NCBI GenBank assembly: GCA_019752235.1
Contig: JAIEMI010000026.1
Coordinates: forward strand, 1 to 56,684
DNA from: Rhodospirillaceae bacterium
GTDB taxonomy: Bacteria; Pseudomonadota; Alphaproteobacteria; Rhodospirillales; Rhodospirillaceae
Length of the DNA stretch: 56,684 bases
Reading direction: 5' to 3'
Shown: piece by piece, positions 7,651-18,074 of the stretch
How positions within the stretch are numbered: the stretch's first letter is position 1
Layout: every line of letters starts with the position of its first letter
Position numbers and translations under genes: made by a program
The notes under the pieces: model-generated
Seen by the model: only the letters and a program-made list of their open reading frames with translations
Database searches by the model: none
What the model was told of the DNA's origin: nothing

Positions 7651-8265
7651 TCAGCGTACCCGCACCTTGGGCGGGGTATTGTCGCGGCGCATGGTGTCGA
7701 TGAATTTCCCGTAGGGCGCGGGCTCGGCCACGGGTGCGTCGGGCCGGGGGTTGTTCCAGAACTCGGTCCAGGACGGAAATAGCTCGTGGAAGCTGCCGTT
7801 ATAGGCCTCGCGGCCCGGCCAGCGCATTTTGAGCTCGCCGATGGGCGGCTTGTTGAGATCGGTGGCGTACCAATAGAGCGGCAGGCGGCGGCGAAAATAC
7901 CAACGCCCCGAGATGCGCTCGTACTTATCGAAATACATCATCTGCATGATCACCCACTCGGGGCCGGTTTCATGCTCGTTCTTGGAATAGACCACACCTT
8001 GGGCATTATCGGGGTCGTTGAACTCGATGATGTGCCCGCCGATATGGTGCGAGGTGCCGGTGAATTGAACGCGGTGGGTTTCATCGAACCACTTCTTCAG
8101 GGCCGCGCGACCGCTTTCCGCCTTGCTCACGCGCACGTCGGCCGGGAACAGGTTCACCCAGGCATCGGCGTCGCGCATATCGAGCGCGAGGGCGTATTTG
8201 GCCGCGAGCTGGCGAATCTCGTCGAGGGATTCGAGGCGGTCAATGCGGGCTTCGAGATCGGACAT
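7651..8265 (-). CDS. SnoaL-like (NTF2 fold) protein
   Basis: The 204-residue protein has the SnoaL_4/NTF2 cone-fold pattern: an N-terminal helix pair LDEIRQLAAKYALALDMRD with the conserved DxxxW-type ADAWVNLF, a GTSHHIGGHIIEF strand and a MMYFDKYERISGRWYFRRR strand pair. The family includes LinA dehydrochlorinase, scytalone dehydratase and polyketide cyclases; HH at about residue 77 could be catalytic. The C-terminal 50 residues extend beyond the fold. It begins three bases after the SDR stop and is clearly cotranscribed with it, suggesting both act on the same small molecule, which I cannot name. Confidence 0.8.
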   Translation of the reverse strand: MSDLEARIDRLESLDEIRQLAAKYALALDMRDADAWVNLFPADVRVSKAESGRAALKKWFDETHRVQFTGTSHHIGGHIIEFNDPDNAQGVVYSKNEHETGPEWVIMQMMYFDKYERISGRWYFRRRLPLYWYATDLNKPPIGELKMRWPGREAYNGSFHELFPSWTEFWNNPRPDAPVAEPAPYGKFIDTMRRDNTPPKVRVR

Positions 8266-8267
8266 GA

Positions 8268-9041
8268 TTAACCCGGGACGTAGAGCTGCTGGGTCTTGCC
8301 GCCGTCCACGGCCATGCAGATGCCGGTGGTGAAGGTCGATTCATCCGACGCGAGATAGAGCACGGCATTCGCCAGCTCCAGGGGTGTACCGCTGCGTTGC
8401 ATGGGAATCACGGCGGCGCTGCGTTCGGCGCGCCCGGGATCGGCCTTGGCGAAGGCCTCGACCGCGGGCGTCAAAATCTGGCCCGGCGCAATGACGTTCA
8501 CGCGCACGCCCGAGGGGGCGGCTTCCATGGCGGCCACGGCGCTGAAATGGATCAGCGCGGCCTTGGAAGCGGAATAACTGCTCATGGCCGGCATGGCGCG
8601 TATGCCATTGGACGACGCAATGTTGATGATTGAACCGCGTTTCTGCGGGAGCATGACGCGCAGGGCTTCGCGCGTACCGACAAAGACCGCATCGGTATTG
8701 ATCGTAAAATCGCGACGCCAGTCCTCGATGGTCGTGTCGAGCACCGTTTTATAGGTGACGGACATCGCGTTGTTCATCAGAACGTCGAGCCTTTTATGGC
8801 GCGCGGCAACGTCTTTGATTGTTTCGGCGTAAGCGCCGAGATCGCCGACATTTAAAACAATCGTCTCGGCACTGCCGCCCTTGGCTTTGATGCCTGCGGC
8901 GGTTTCCGCCAAAGGTTCGGGGCGGCGGCCGCAAATGACGACGTGCGCACCTTCTTCCGCCAGGCGTTCGGCGCTGGCACGCCCGATGCCCGTGCCGCCG
9001 CCCGTGATTATTACGACCTTACCCTGCATACGACCCGTCAT
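8268..9041 (-). CDS. Short-chain dehydrogenase/reductase
   Basis: A classical SDR of about 257 residues. The cofactor motif GGGTGIGRASAE sits at the N-terminus, NNAMS matches the NNAG position, the catalytic Ser lies in IASSNG and the YxxxK pair in YSASKAA. The arginines in CGRRPEP after the second strand suggest NADP(H). The start at 9041 is chosen because GGGAGAG lies just upstream and the next motif begins 4 residues later; a longer frame from 9071 is possible. The substrate is unknown. It precedes the SnoaL-like gene and follows the patatin-like gene by 42 bases. Confidence 0.88.
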   Translation of the reverse strand: MTGRMQGKVVIITGGGTGIGRASAERLAEEGAHVVICGRRPEPLAETAAGIKAKGGSAETIVLNVGDLGAYAETIKDVAARHKRLDVLMNNAMSVTYKTVLDTTIEDWRRDFTINTDAVFVGTREALRVMLPQKRGSIINIASSNGIRAMPAMSSYSASKAALIHFSAVAAMEAAPSGVRVNVIAPGQILTPAVEAFAKADPGRAERSAAVIPMQRSGTPLELANAVLYLASDESTFTTGICMAVDGGKTQQLYVPG

Positions 9042-9083
9042 GTCTCTCTCCCACGTTTTTCGGAGTGACATGTTGCCAGAAAA

Positions 9084-11585
9084 TCAAGCCGTGAGGTTGG
9101 CGATTTCTTTTCGTAATTGGGCCATGAGATCACCGCATTCGCCCAGATGCTTCGATTCGATATCCAGGATGGCCGAAAAAGCCTTGGCCTTGAGCGCCAC
9201 GACATTCACATCTTTCGCCGCGCCTTCGATGCGCGCCGCATCCAGCACGATATCGATCAGACGGTCGGCGGCGTGGAGCCGCCCCCAAAGATAATCGTTC
9301 TGGCGATAGGCCAGGCAGAAGAAGGCGCCGAAGTGGTGGAACTGAATGCCTTTCAGGGTCGCGTCGGCGCCGCCCTTGCGCAGGGTTTGCGCATCGTCGG
9401 GGCTGAGCCGGTCGACGCGGATTTCGTCGAATTCGTCCAAGTCGCGCCAGTTGGTGATGGAGAACGTCAGCACGTCCCACACCGCGAAGCCGATGTAATG
9501 CTCGATCAACTCGCGCCGCGCCGACGTCGGCAGCGGCGTAGCGCCGCCGGAGCTGCCGACCAAGGCGATCAAAAGCGCATCGGTGCGGGTGTTATCGGTT
9601 TCCAAAGCCAAGTCGTTGCCCAGCAAATCCAAGGTCTGGCTGATGGGCGTGAGGAAGAGGCGCGCCACGGCCTCCGGGTCGGCTGCCAGCGCGGGCTCGC
9701 TGACCATAGCCTGTACGATGTCGCGTACCACGGCCTTCACCGCATCGACGGCCGCCCGTGTGAGGCCCGTGACGCCGTCGCCGGCGCCCACGGCACGCGC
9801 GGTCATGGGCTGCAGCAGCGCCAGTGCATCGTAAAGTCCGGCCTTGACGCGGTCCAACCGCTCCGACGTCAGGCCTTCCAAAGCGGGTTCGTTAAGCCGC
9901 GTATACAGCTGGTTGACGGCGCGGACGACAAAGCGCACGCGGCGCTGGCGATAACGCACGTCAAACCGCAGGAGGAATTTTACCCAGGACGGCGGGCCTG
10001 TGGCGGGATCGACCGGCTTGCGCAGATCTTCGCCGGTCGGTGAGACGCCGGTGATGCTGGCCCACTTTTGAATCACCGCGATGATGCGGCCCGATTCCGC
10101 CGTGTCGCGGTCGTAGCCGCAAATCTGTCCCACCAGCGCCGCCACATCTTCGATCACCGCCGTGAGCTTCAGGCGCAGATAACCTTCGTAGGCAAAACCG
10201 GTCTCGTTGCGCGCGCGGTTGTTGGCGAGGTCGCGGAAGCGTCCGATTTGTTCACCGGTGACCACGTCGTCCAAGGCCGGGCCGGCGACCGCATCGGCCA
10301 TTGCGCGAATGTGCGAGCGCGCGCTGTCGACCACCATCTGCAGGCGGCGCACTTCGGCGTTATAGGTGTTCACCCAGGACAGGTCGTCGTGAATAGGCTC
10401 GTTGCGCGGGATGTCCGACAGCGCACCCTTCAAGGTCGAGAAGAATCCGGGAACACGCGTCATCCGCTGGGCCGCGCTCTTGGGATGCGGGTCGATATAC
10501 AGCAGGCGCCGGTCGACGTGACGATAAGCGGGCCGCCCGCGAATGGACTCGATCGCCTTGGCGAAGGGTTTGTTGTTGAGCACGCTGCCGTCGATGAACG
10601 ACGCTTCGGCGGGGTTGGAATTGGCCAACAAATAAGGGCGGAAGTTGCGATAGAGGAAATCCACGCGCGTGCGCCAGCTGAGGCGGCGCTCGGCGATCAG
10701 GCGATCAATCTCAGCGAACCGCATCGGCGGAAAGGCGCCAGGGAATGACGAGGTCGCGCGCGCGGCGAACACCAGCGCGGGCAGGCTTTCGCGGTCAAAA
10801 TTCGAATTCTCGTGTCCTTTGGGCCAATGACGATAGGAATAGCGCAGCATCTGGCGATGCTCGCGGTCCTGAATCACCGGCGGATCGTGGATGGGCGTGT
10901 CCGTGACGTAGCCGTAGAAGTCGGTCATGGTCACGAACAGATCGAGCTGCAGACCCGCGGGAATCAGCGAGCTGCCGGTCTCCGCCGGGTCGCCCATGCG
11001 CGAAAAGCCGTCGTAGAGCACTTTGGTCAGGTTGTAGCCGTCGAAGGGCGGGCGGAACCAGCGCGAGCGCAGGAACATGGAGAGCTTCTGCTTCAGCTCG
11101 CGGTTTTCACCCAGGTCTTCGCGGAAGCGGTACAAAATCGCCCAGACAAAGGGACGGAAGTACCACTTGGCCCAGGGCCCCGCCTTGATATGCGGCGGCA
11201 TCAGCTCGGCGACATCGGAATGCTTCAGCCAGAAGTCGCGCAAGGGATCGATGTTGAGATCGTGCGCCAGAGCGCGCGCGAGAATCACGCCGTTGATACC
11301 GCCCGCCGAAGCCCCGGCGATCACGTCAACGACAATCCGCAAGTCGAGTGTTTCGCCGATGATTTGCAGCAGCTCGAAATATGCCTGTTCCGTGTCCGCC
11401 GGTTCGTCGCGCGGCGCGGCGACGTCGGCATAGGTCAGCCCGGGACGGCGGCGGTTGGTATAGGTGTGATAGTCGCGCGACGCACGCACCAGCTTGAGAA
11501 TCTCCTTGGTCACCCCGTGCATGTACACGGCCAGCGAAACGCCGCCGTAGCACACCAACGCAAAACGTAACTCTTTCTCTTTCAC
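9084..11585 (-). CDS. Patatin-like protein (long form)
   Basis: This 833-residue protein resembles the long patatin-related family (TIGR03607 type, with a DUF3376-like C-terminal part). The oxyanion loop YGGVSLAVYMHGV is at residues 13-25, the nucleophile elbow GASAGG near residue 90 and the catalytic Asp in FIDGSVLNNKPF near residue 325, so the Ser-Asp dyad of a patatin lipase is complete. The rest is largely helical with no membrane segment. Such enzymes release fatty acids from phospholipids or other acyl esters. It begins 76 bases after the stop of an RND permease on the same strand, so it may be transcribed with the efflux genes. Confidence 0.82.
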   Translation of the reverse strand: MKEKELRFALVCYGGVSLAVYMHGVTKEILKLVRASRDYHTYTNRRRPGLTYADVAAPRDEPADTEQAYFELLQIIGETLDLRIVVDVIAGASAGGINGVILARALAHDLNIDPLRDFWLKHSDVAELMPPHIKAGPWAKWYFRPFVWAILYRFREDLGENRELKQKLSMFLRSRWFRPPFDGYNLTKVLYDGFSRMGDPAETGSSLIPAGLQLDLFVTMTDFYGYVTDTPIHDPPVIQDREHRQMLRYSYRHWPKGHENSNFDRESLPALVFAARATSSFPGAFPPMRFAEIDRLIAERRLSWRTRVDFLYRNFRPYLLANSNPAEASFIDGSVLNNKPFAKAIESIRGRPAYRHVDRRLLYIDPHPKSAAQRMTRVPGFFSTLKGALSDIPRNEPIHDDLSWVNTYNAEVRRLQMVVDSARSHIRAMADAVAGPALDDVVTGEQIGRFRDLANNRARNETGFAYEGYLRLKLTAVIEDVAALVGQICGYDRDTAESGRIIAVIQKWASITGVSPTGEDLRKPVDPATGPPSWVKFLLRFDVRYRQRRVRFVVRAVNQLYTRLNEPALEGLTSERLDRVKAGLYDALALLQPMTARAVGAGDGVTGLTRAAVDAVKAVVRDIVQAMVSEPALAADPEAVARLFLTPISQTLDLLGNDLALETDNTRTDALLIALVGSSGGATPLPTSARRELIEHYIGFAVWDVLTFSITNWRDLDEFDEIRVDRLSPDDAQTLRKGGADATLKGIQFHHFGAFFCLAYRQNDYLWGRLHAADRLIDIVLDAARIEGAAKDVNVVALKAKAFSAILDIESKHLGECGDLMAQLRKEIANLTA

Positions 11586-11661
11586 GCGTAATCCCCCCGG
11601 CGGCGCACCCGCCCGCCACGGCCGTCATTCTAAAACAATTTCCGTGGAAGGGGGAAAACCG

Positions 11662-14600
11662 TTATTCGGCGGGCTGGTGGCCGGAGTCCTTGGCGCCGCC
11701 TTGCGGAAAGGTCTTCTCATACGCGCGCAATTCGGCGGCGACGCGACCGGGCGAGCCGGTGCGCCGCGCCAGCAGCATATAAAAGGCCGGTACCACCACC
11801 AAGGTGATGATCACGGCAAAGGACACGCCGGTGAAAATCACCACGCCGATGGGCCTGCGGCCTTCGGAACCCGCGCCGGTGGCCAGCATCAGCGGCAGGG
11901 CGCCCATCACGGTGGCCAGGGCCGTCATGATAATCGGGCGCAGACGGATCAGTGACGCCTGGACCAACGCTTCACGGAAGGGCCGTCCGGCGTCGCGCAG
12001 CTGGTTGGTGAATTCGACGATGAGAATGCCGTTCTTCGCGGCCAGGCCCACCAACACGATGATGCCAATCTGGGAATAGAGATTGATGCTCTGGCCGAAG
12101 ATCAGCAGCCCTCCGAGCGCGCCGGTGACCGCGAGCGGCACGGTCATCATGATCACCAGCGGATGCACGAAACTCTCGAACTGCGCGGCCAGCACCAGGA
12201 ACACCACCACCAGCGCCAGCGCGAAACTGAAATAGATCATGGCACTGTTGTCTTTGAACTCGCCGGCCTCGCCGCGCCACGTCAGCTCCGCCGTCGGCGG
12301 CAGTTTTTCGCGCGCAACCCGCTCGACTTCGTTCACCACGTCGCCGAGCAGCACATCCGGGCGCGGAAAAACATTGACGTTGATGGCCCGGCGGCGATTG
12401 AAACGATTGAGGCCGTCGGCGTAGGAACCCTCTTCCATCGTCACTAGGCTTGACAGCGGAATCAGCTGGCCGGTGGTTTCAGAGCGGACAAAGATATTCG
12501 AGACGTCGGTGGGCGTGCGCCGGTCCTCCAGCGAGCCTTGCAGCATCACGTCGTACTCTTCGCCCCGATCGACAAAGGTCGTGGCCTTGCGCGACCCCAG
12601 CATGGCCTGCAAGGTTTCACCGATGGCGCCGACCGACACGCCGAGATCGGCGGCGCGCGTACGATCGACACGAATACGGATCTGCGGTTTGCTTTCGATA
12701 AAATTATTGCGCACCTGGGAGAACATGGGGTTGCCGCGCAGGCCTTCCATCATGGCGTCGCGCCAGACTCTCAGTTCATCGTAGGTAGGACCGCCGATGG
12801 CGAGCTGAACGGCGCCGCCGAACCCGCCGCCGTTGCGCCCTAAACCCGCCGGGAAAGTCGCCGCCACTTGCGCACCCGTGACGGTACGCAGCTTGGGCGC
12901 CAATTCGGCGACAATTTCGGTCGAAGACCGTTCGCGCTGATCCCACGGGGTCAGGAAGGCAAAGACACTGCCTTCGCTCACCTGTCCGCCTTGAACCATT
13001 TCAATAACGTGGCGCAGCTCGCCCTTTGTCACGTAGGGTTTGATGATCTCACTCACCTGGCGCACCTGGCGATCGGTGTAGTCGGCACTGGCGCCCTCGG
13101 GCGCGCGAATTTGGATATTGAAGGTGCCGCGGTCCTCGCGCGGGGTAAATTCCTGCGGCAGGATCAAGAATAGCCCGCCGGCAGCGGCGACAATAACCGC
13201 GAACACACTCGCGACGATTGCGGGACGGTCGAGCGCGCGCTCCAGAACCCGGCGGTAAAACGCGCTGAGTTTCGCGAAAATTTCCTCGGACTTGCGCGAC
13301 ACGGGGCTGGAATCGAGATTGGAACTCAAGATTTTGCTGCACATGACCGGCGTCAGCGTCAGCGAAATGAACATCGAGAAGAGCACCGCCACGGCCATGG
13401 AAACGGCGAATTCGGTGAACAGTTTACCGACGGAGCCCGACAACAGCGCCACCGGCACGAAAGCCGCCACCAGCACCATCGTGGTGGATACCACCGCCAT
13501 GCCCACCTGCCGCGCGCCGCGATAGGCGGCCAGCAGCGGCGGTTCGCCCATTTTCATGCGGCGGTGGATATTCTCCAGCATGATGATGGCGTCGTCGACC
13601 ACCAAGCCGATGGCCAGCACCATCGCCAAGAGAGTCAGGATGTTGATGGAGAACTGCGCCGGCCATAGCACGATCGCGGTCGCGATCAGGGAAATCGGCA
13701 CGGTGACCGCGGGAATGATGGCGGCGCGCACAGTGCCGAGGAACAGGTAGATCACGAGCATCACAAGCACGGCGGCCACACCCATGGCGATGGTGACCTC
13801 GCGCAAGGCCACGGCGATATAGACCGAGGTGTCGTTGCCGATCAGCACATGAATATCGGGCGGCAGGGTCTTTTTGAGATATTCGACCTCGTTCCGCACA
13901 CGCGCGGCCACATCCAAGGTCGATGCCCCCGGCTGTTTGACGACGCCCATGCCCAGCACATCGCGGCCCCAGTGTTCTTTATCGCCGGTGCGATTGACGG
14001 AATAGGGATCGACGGGGCCCAACTCCACCGTCCCGATTTCGCCCATACGTATGAGGTAATTATTGGGCCCGCGCGCCACGACCATCTTCGAAAAGTCTTC
14101 CGGCGTCTGATAGGCGCGGATGGTGCGCATGGTGAAATTGCGGTCGACGGATTCCAGTTGGCCCGCACCCAGCTCCACATTCTCCCGCCGGAGCGCGGTC
14201 TGGACGTCGGCCACGGTCAGGTTGCGCGCCGCCATGGCGCGGCGGTCGAGCCAGACGCGCATGGCTTTCTGACGCGCGCCGAACAAATTGACGTAGGCCA
14301 CGCCGTCGATGGCGGAGAGGCGCGGCTGCACAACGGTTTTGGCATACTCCGTCAGCTCCATGCGGCTCCGGCCCGTGGACACCAAATCTATGGTGATGAC
14401 GGGATTCGAATCCGGATCGGCCTTCTGGATCACCGGCGGGTCGGCGTCGTCGGGCAAACGCGCGACCACGCGGCTGACCTGATCGCGGATATCGTTGGCG
14501 GCGGCGTCGATGTCGCGGCCTTCGATAAACTCCAAATTGATTCTACCAAAGCCGTCCTTGGCCGCCGAACCAATGGCCTTGATGCCCTGGACTCCGCTGA

Positions 14601-14811
14601 TCTGGTCTTCAATAACCTTAATGACCTTGGACTCGACCACTTCCGCCGAGGCGCCCGGATAGTTCACGTAAATGGAAATCGTCGATTGATCGATATCGGG
14701 CGTCTCGCGCACCGGCAGGCGCGTCATGGCGTAGAGTCCGAACACAACCATCAGCAGGCTCGCCACAATGGCGACCACCGGACGTCTGATGGACATGTCG
14801 GATATCATCAT
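11662..14811 (-). CDS. RND efflux permease, HAE1 type (third permease)
   Basis: At 1049 residues this is a full-length hydrophobe/amphiphile efflux permease of the inner membrane. The first segment starts RRPVVAIVAS, the proton-relay Asp pair is in GLVVDDAIIMLENI (TM4) and the relay Lys in GLAAKNGILIVEFT (TM10). The periplasmic porter halves are complete. It is closely similar throughout to the permease encoded just upstream (14904-18029), so the two look like a tandem duplication, recalling MdtB/MdtC, which work as a heterotrimer. It has its own variation, with an inserted loop around PYSVNRTGDKEHWGRD. Ninety-two bases separate it from that upstream permease gene. Confidence 0.93.
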   Translation of the reverse strand: MMISDMSIRRPVVAIVASLLMVVFGLYAMTRLPVRETPDIDQSTISIYVNYPGASAEVVESKVIKVIEDQISGVQGIKAIGSAAKDGFGRINLEFIEGRDIDAAANDIRDQVSRVVARLPDDADPPVIQKADPDSNPVITIDLVSTGRSRMELTEYAKTVVQPRLSAIDGVAYVNLFGARQKAMRVWLDRRAMAARNLTVADVQTALRRENVELGAGQLESVDRNFTMRTIRAYQTPEDFSKMVVARGPNNYLIRMGEIGTVELGPVDPYSVNRTGDKEHWGRDVLGMGVVKQPGASTLDVAARVRNEVEYLKKTLPPDIHVLIGNDTSVYIAVALREVTIAMGVAAVLVMLVIYLFLGTVRAAIIPAVTVPISLIATAIVLWPAQFSINILTLLAMVLAIGLVVDDAIIMLENIHRRMKMGEPPLLAAYRGARQVGMAVVSTTMVLVAAFVPVALLSGSVGKLFTEFAVSMAVAVLFSMFISLTLTPVMCSKILSSNLDSSPVSRKSEEIFAKLSAFYRRVLERALDRPAIVASVFAVIVAAAGGLFLILPQEFTPREDRGTFNIQIRAPEGASADYTDRQVRQVSEIIKPYVTKGELRHVIEMVQGGQVSEGSVFAFLTPWDQRERSSTEIVAELAPKLRTVTGAQVAATFPAGLGRNGGGFGGAVQLAIGGPTYDELRVWRDAMMEGLRGNPMFSQVRNNFIESKPQIRIRVDRTRAADLGVSVGAIGETLQAMLGSRKATTFVDRGEEYDVMLQGSLEDRRTPTDVSNIFVRSETTGQLIPLSSLVTMEEGSYADGLNRFNRRRAINVNVFPRPDVLLGDVVNEVERVAREKLPPTAELTWRGEAGEFKDNSAMIYFSFALALVVVFLVLAAQFESFVHPLVIMMTVPLAVTGALGGLLIFGQSINLYSQIGIIVLVGLAAKNGILIVEFTNQLRDAGRPFREALVQASLIRLRPIIMTALATVMGALPLMLATGAGSEGRRPIGVVIFTGVSFAVIITLVVVPAFYMLLARRTGSPGRVAAELRAYEKTFPQGGAKDSGHQPAE

Positions 14812-14903
14812 CGCGGGGATGGCCCTCCCGAGCCCCTCGGACTTACGAGGCCTCTCGACCGTACCGCATCTTATCGCAGTCTTATGCTTGTCTAAAGCGC
14901 AGC

Positions 14904-17900
14904 TTATTCCGCGGGCTGGTGATCGCTCTCGGCGGCGGACGCGGGATGCTGTTTTTCATACTCCCGTAACTCAGCGGCGACACGGCCCGGCGATCCGGTG
15001 CGGCGCGCAAAAAGCATATAAAAGGCCGGCACGACCACGAGCGTAATGATCACCGCGAAAGACACGCCCGTGGCGATTACGACGCCGATAGGACGGCGGC
15101 TTTCAGCGCCGGCGCCGGTGGCGAGGACCAGCGGCAGCGCACCCATGACAGTTGCAAGAGCCGTCATGACGATGGGACGCAGACGGATCAGCGAGGCTTC
15201 CACCAGCGCCTGGCGGAACTCGCGGCCCGCATCGCGGAGCTGGTTGGCGAATTCGACGATCAGAATGCCGTTCTTGGCGGCAAGGCCCACCAGCACGATG
15301 ATGCCGATCTGCGAGAAGAGGTTGATGCTTTGGCCGAAGAGCAGCAGGCCGACCAGTGCTCCAAAGACCGCCAACGGCACGGTCATCATGATCACCAACG
15401 GGTGGATGAAGCTTTCAAACTGCGCGGCCAGCACCAGGAACACCACGATCAGCGCCAGCGCGAAACTGAAATAGATCGCCGAGCTGTTGTCCTTAAAGTC
15501 GCCGGCTTCGCCGCGCCAGGTCAGCACCGCCGTCGACGGCAACTTTTCCTTGGCGACACGCTCTACCTCTTGGATCACGTCGCCGAGGATCACATCGGAG
15601 CGCGGGAAGAGATTGATGTAGATGGTGCGGCGGCGATCGAGGCGGCTGTACACCTCGACGTATGAGCCTTCTTCCATCGTCACCAGGCTTGACAGCGGAA
15701 TCAGCTCCTTGGTGGTGGCGGAGCGGACGTAGATGTTGGACACATCGTTGGGCGTGACGCGGTCTTCAGCCTGGCCCTGGAGAATGACGTCGTATTCCTC
15801 GCCTTTGTCGACGAAGGTGGTGACTTTCTTCGAACCTAACATGGCCTGCAACGCTTGGCCGATGTCGCCCACGGACACGCCCAGGTCGGCGGCGCGCACC
15901 TGATCGATGCGGACGCGAATTTGCGGCTTGGTCTCGACAAAGCTGGTGCGGACTTGCGCGAACATGGGATTGCCGCGCAGGCCTTCCATCATGGCGTCGC
16001 GCCAGACGCGCAGGTCGTCGTAGGTGGGACCGCTGATACCGAGCTGAATGCCGGCTCCCGGCGGACCGCCGGTGCGCCCCAAGCCCGCCGGCATGGTGGC
16101 CGCCACTTGCGCGCCGGTGATCTGCTGCAGTTTGGGCGTGATTTCGCGCACGATTTGCGTGGCTGACTTCTCGCGCTCGCCCCACGGCGCCAACTGCACG
16201 AAGATTTGACCCTGGTTCGTGTTGCCGAACAGGCTCTCCAGTGTGCGCGTGACGATGCCGGCTTCCTTGTATGGTTGCAGGACCGCCGCGGCGGCCTCGA
16301 TCTGACGGCCCGTGTATTCCGCGTTCGCGCCTTCGGGCGCCTTGATCTGTAGATTGAAGAAACCGCGGTCCTCACGAGGCGTGAACTCCTGGGGCAGCAG
16401 GAAGAACAGCGCGGCGGTCAGCACAACAATCCCGCCGAAACCGGCGACGACCACCTTCGGTGCGTCCAAGGCGCGGTTGAGGACTTTGAGATAGAATGCT
16501 TTCAACTTCTCGAAAAGTTCGTCGGCCCAGTGGGCGATCTTGCTCTGATCGAGCTGGGGCGTGAGGATCTTGCTGCACATCACCGGGGTCAGCGTCAGCG
16601 AGATGAACATCGAGAACAGCACCGCCACGGCCATCGAAACGGCGAATTCGGTGAACAAGCTGCCGACGGAACCGCGCAGCAACGCCACGGGCACGAAGGC
16701 CGCCACCAGCACCATGGTCGTCGAAACGACCGCCATGCCGACCTGGCGCGAACCGCGCAGCGCGGCCAGCAGGGCCGGCTCGCCCATTTTCATGCGGCGG
16801 TGGATGTTTTCCAGCATGATGATGGCGTCGTCGACCACCAAGCCGATGGCCAACACCATGGCGAGAAGCGTGAGGATATTGATGGAGAACTGCGCCGGCC
16901 AGAGCACGATCGCGGTGGCGATCAGGGAAATCGGCACGGTAACGGCGGGAATGAGGGCGGCACGGATGGTGCCCAGAAACAGGTAAATCACCAACATCAC
17001 CAGAACCGCGGCCACCACCACCGCAATCGTGACTTCGTGGATGGCGACGGCAATGAACTCCGAAGTGTCGGAGTTGATGATGAAGGATAAACCAGCCGGC
17101 AGGGTTGCCGTGATGCGCGCGAACTCCTCTTTCACGGCATCCGCCACGTCGAGGGTGGACGCGCCAGGCTGCTTGACGATGCCGAGGCCAACACCGGTTT
17201 CGCCATTATTCTTATAGAATGAATGCACGTCGACGGGCGCCAGCTCGACCTTGGCGATCTCGCCGATGCGGATCAGATAGTTGTTCGCACCTCGCGCGAC
17301 CACGAGCTGCGCGAAATCCTGGGGTGTCTGATAGGCGCGGATGGTGCGCATGGTAAAGTTGCGGTCGTAGGATTCAAGCTGGCCGGCGCCGAGCTCGACG
17401 TTTTCGCGGCGGAGCGCCGCATCGACGTCGCTGACCGTCAGACCGCGGGCCGCCATGGCGCGCCGGTCGAGCCAGATGCGCATGGCCTTCTGACGGGCGC
17501 CGCCGACATTGATGTAGGCCACGCCTTCCAGCGAAGCCAGACGCGGCTGCAGCGTCAGCAGCGCGTAGTCGGCAAGTTCCATGGGATCGCGCGCGCCGCC
17601 GAGATTGAGCCAGATGATGGGATCGGTGTCGGAGTCCGCCTTCTGAATCACCGGTGGGTCGGCTTCGTCCGGCAGCCGCGCGACGACCCGGCTGACCTGG
17701 TCGCGGATATCGTTGGCGGCGGCGTCGATGTCGCGGCCTTCGACGAATTCCAAGTTGATGCCGCCGCGGCCGTCGCGGGAGAAGGAGTTGATCGCCTTGA
17801 TGCCTTGAATGCCGCTGATCTGGTCTTCGATGAGTTTGACGACCTTGGACTCAACGACTTCGGCGGACGCGCCCGGATAGTTGACGAACACGCTGACGAC

Positions 17901-18029
17901 CGGGCGGTCGATATCGGGTGTTTCGCGCACCGGCAACTGCGCGAAGGCATAAAGCCCGAAGACCACGAGCAGGAGGCTCGCCACAATGGCGACAACCGGG
18001 CGCTTAATGGAGGCGTCGGACAACAGCAT
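14904..18029 (-). CDS. RND efflux permease, HAE1 type (second permease)
   Basis: A complete 1041-residue RND permease with TM4 GLVVDDAIIMLENI and TM10 GLAAKNGILIVEFA. It begins 45 bases after the adaptor gene stop and precedes the third permease gene on the same strand, so the order is adaptor, permease, permease. Its porter domain reads SDTDPIIWLNLGG where the third permease reads SNPVITIDLVS, showing that the two have diverged mainly in the substrate-facing region. The C-terminal tail is RRTGSPGRVAAELREYEK and ends QPAE, as in both other permeases of the window. Substrate is unknown. Confidence 0.93.
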   Translation of the reverse strand: MLLSDASIKRPVVAIVASLLLVVFGLYAFAQLPVRETPDIDRPVVSVFVNYPGASAEVVESKVVKLIEDQISGIQGIKAINSFSRDGRGGINLEFVEGRDIDAAANDIRDQVSRVVARLPDEADPPVIQKADSDTDPIIWLNLGGARDPMELADYALLTLQPRLASLEGVAYINVGGARQKAMRIWLDRRAMAARGLTVSDVDAALRRENVELGAGQLESYDRNFTMRTIRAYQTPQDFAQLVVARGANNYLIRIGEIAKVELAPVDVHSFYKNNGETGVGLGIVKQPGASTLDVADAVKEEFARITATLPAGLSFIINSDTSEFIAVAIHEVTIAVVVAAVLVMLVIYLFLGTIRAALIPAVTVPISLIATAIVLWPAQFSINILTLLAMVLAIGLVVDDAIIMLENIHRRMKMGEPALLAALRGSRQVGMAVVSTTMVLVAAFVPVALLRGSVGSLFTEFAVSMAVAVLFSMFISLTLTPVMCSKILTPQLDQSKIAHWADELFEKLKAFYLKVLNRALDAPKVVVAGFGGIVVLTAALFFLLPQEFTPREDRGFFNLQIKAPEGANAEYTGRQIEAAAAVLQPYKEAGIVTRTLESLFGNTNQGQIFVQLAPWGEREKSATQIVREITPKLQQITGAQVAATMPAGLGRTGGPPGAGIQLGISGPTYDDLRVWRDAMMEGLRGNPMFAQVRTSFVETKPQIRVRIDQVRAADLGVSVGDIGQALQAMLGSKKVTTFVDKGEEYDVILQGQAEDRVTPNDVSNIYVRSATTKELIPLSSLVTMEEGSYVEVYSRLDRRRTIYINLFPRSDVILGDVIQEVERVAKEKLPSTAVLTWRGEAGDFKDNSSAIYFSFALALIVVFLVLAAQFESFIHPLVIMMTVPLAVFGALVGLLLFGQSINLFSQIGIIVLVGLAAKNGILIVEFANQLRDAGREFRQALVEASLIRLRPIVMTALATVMGALPLVLATGAGAESRRPIGVVIATGVSFAVIITLVVVPAFYMLFARRTGSPGRVAAELREYEKQHPASAAESDHQPAE

Positions 18030-18074
18030 GCGAACGATCCTTAGGGGGCGATGCGGATTTTAAAGCCCGCGCCC

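Noticed and set aside
9117-11570. Long plus-strand frames opposite the patatin-like gene
   Set aside because: Antisense to a gene with complete catalytic motifs; no own ribosome sites or family features.
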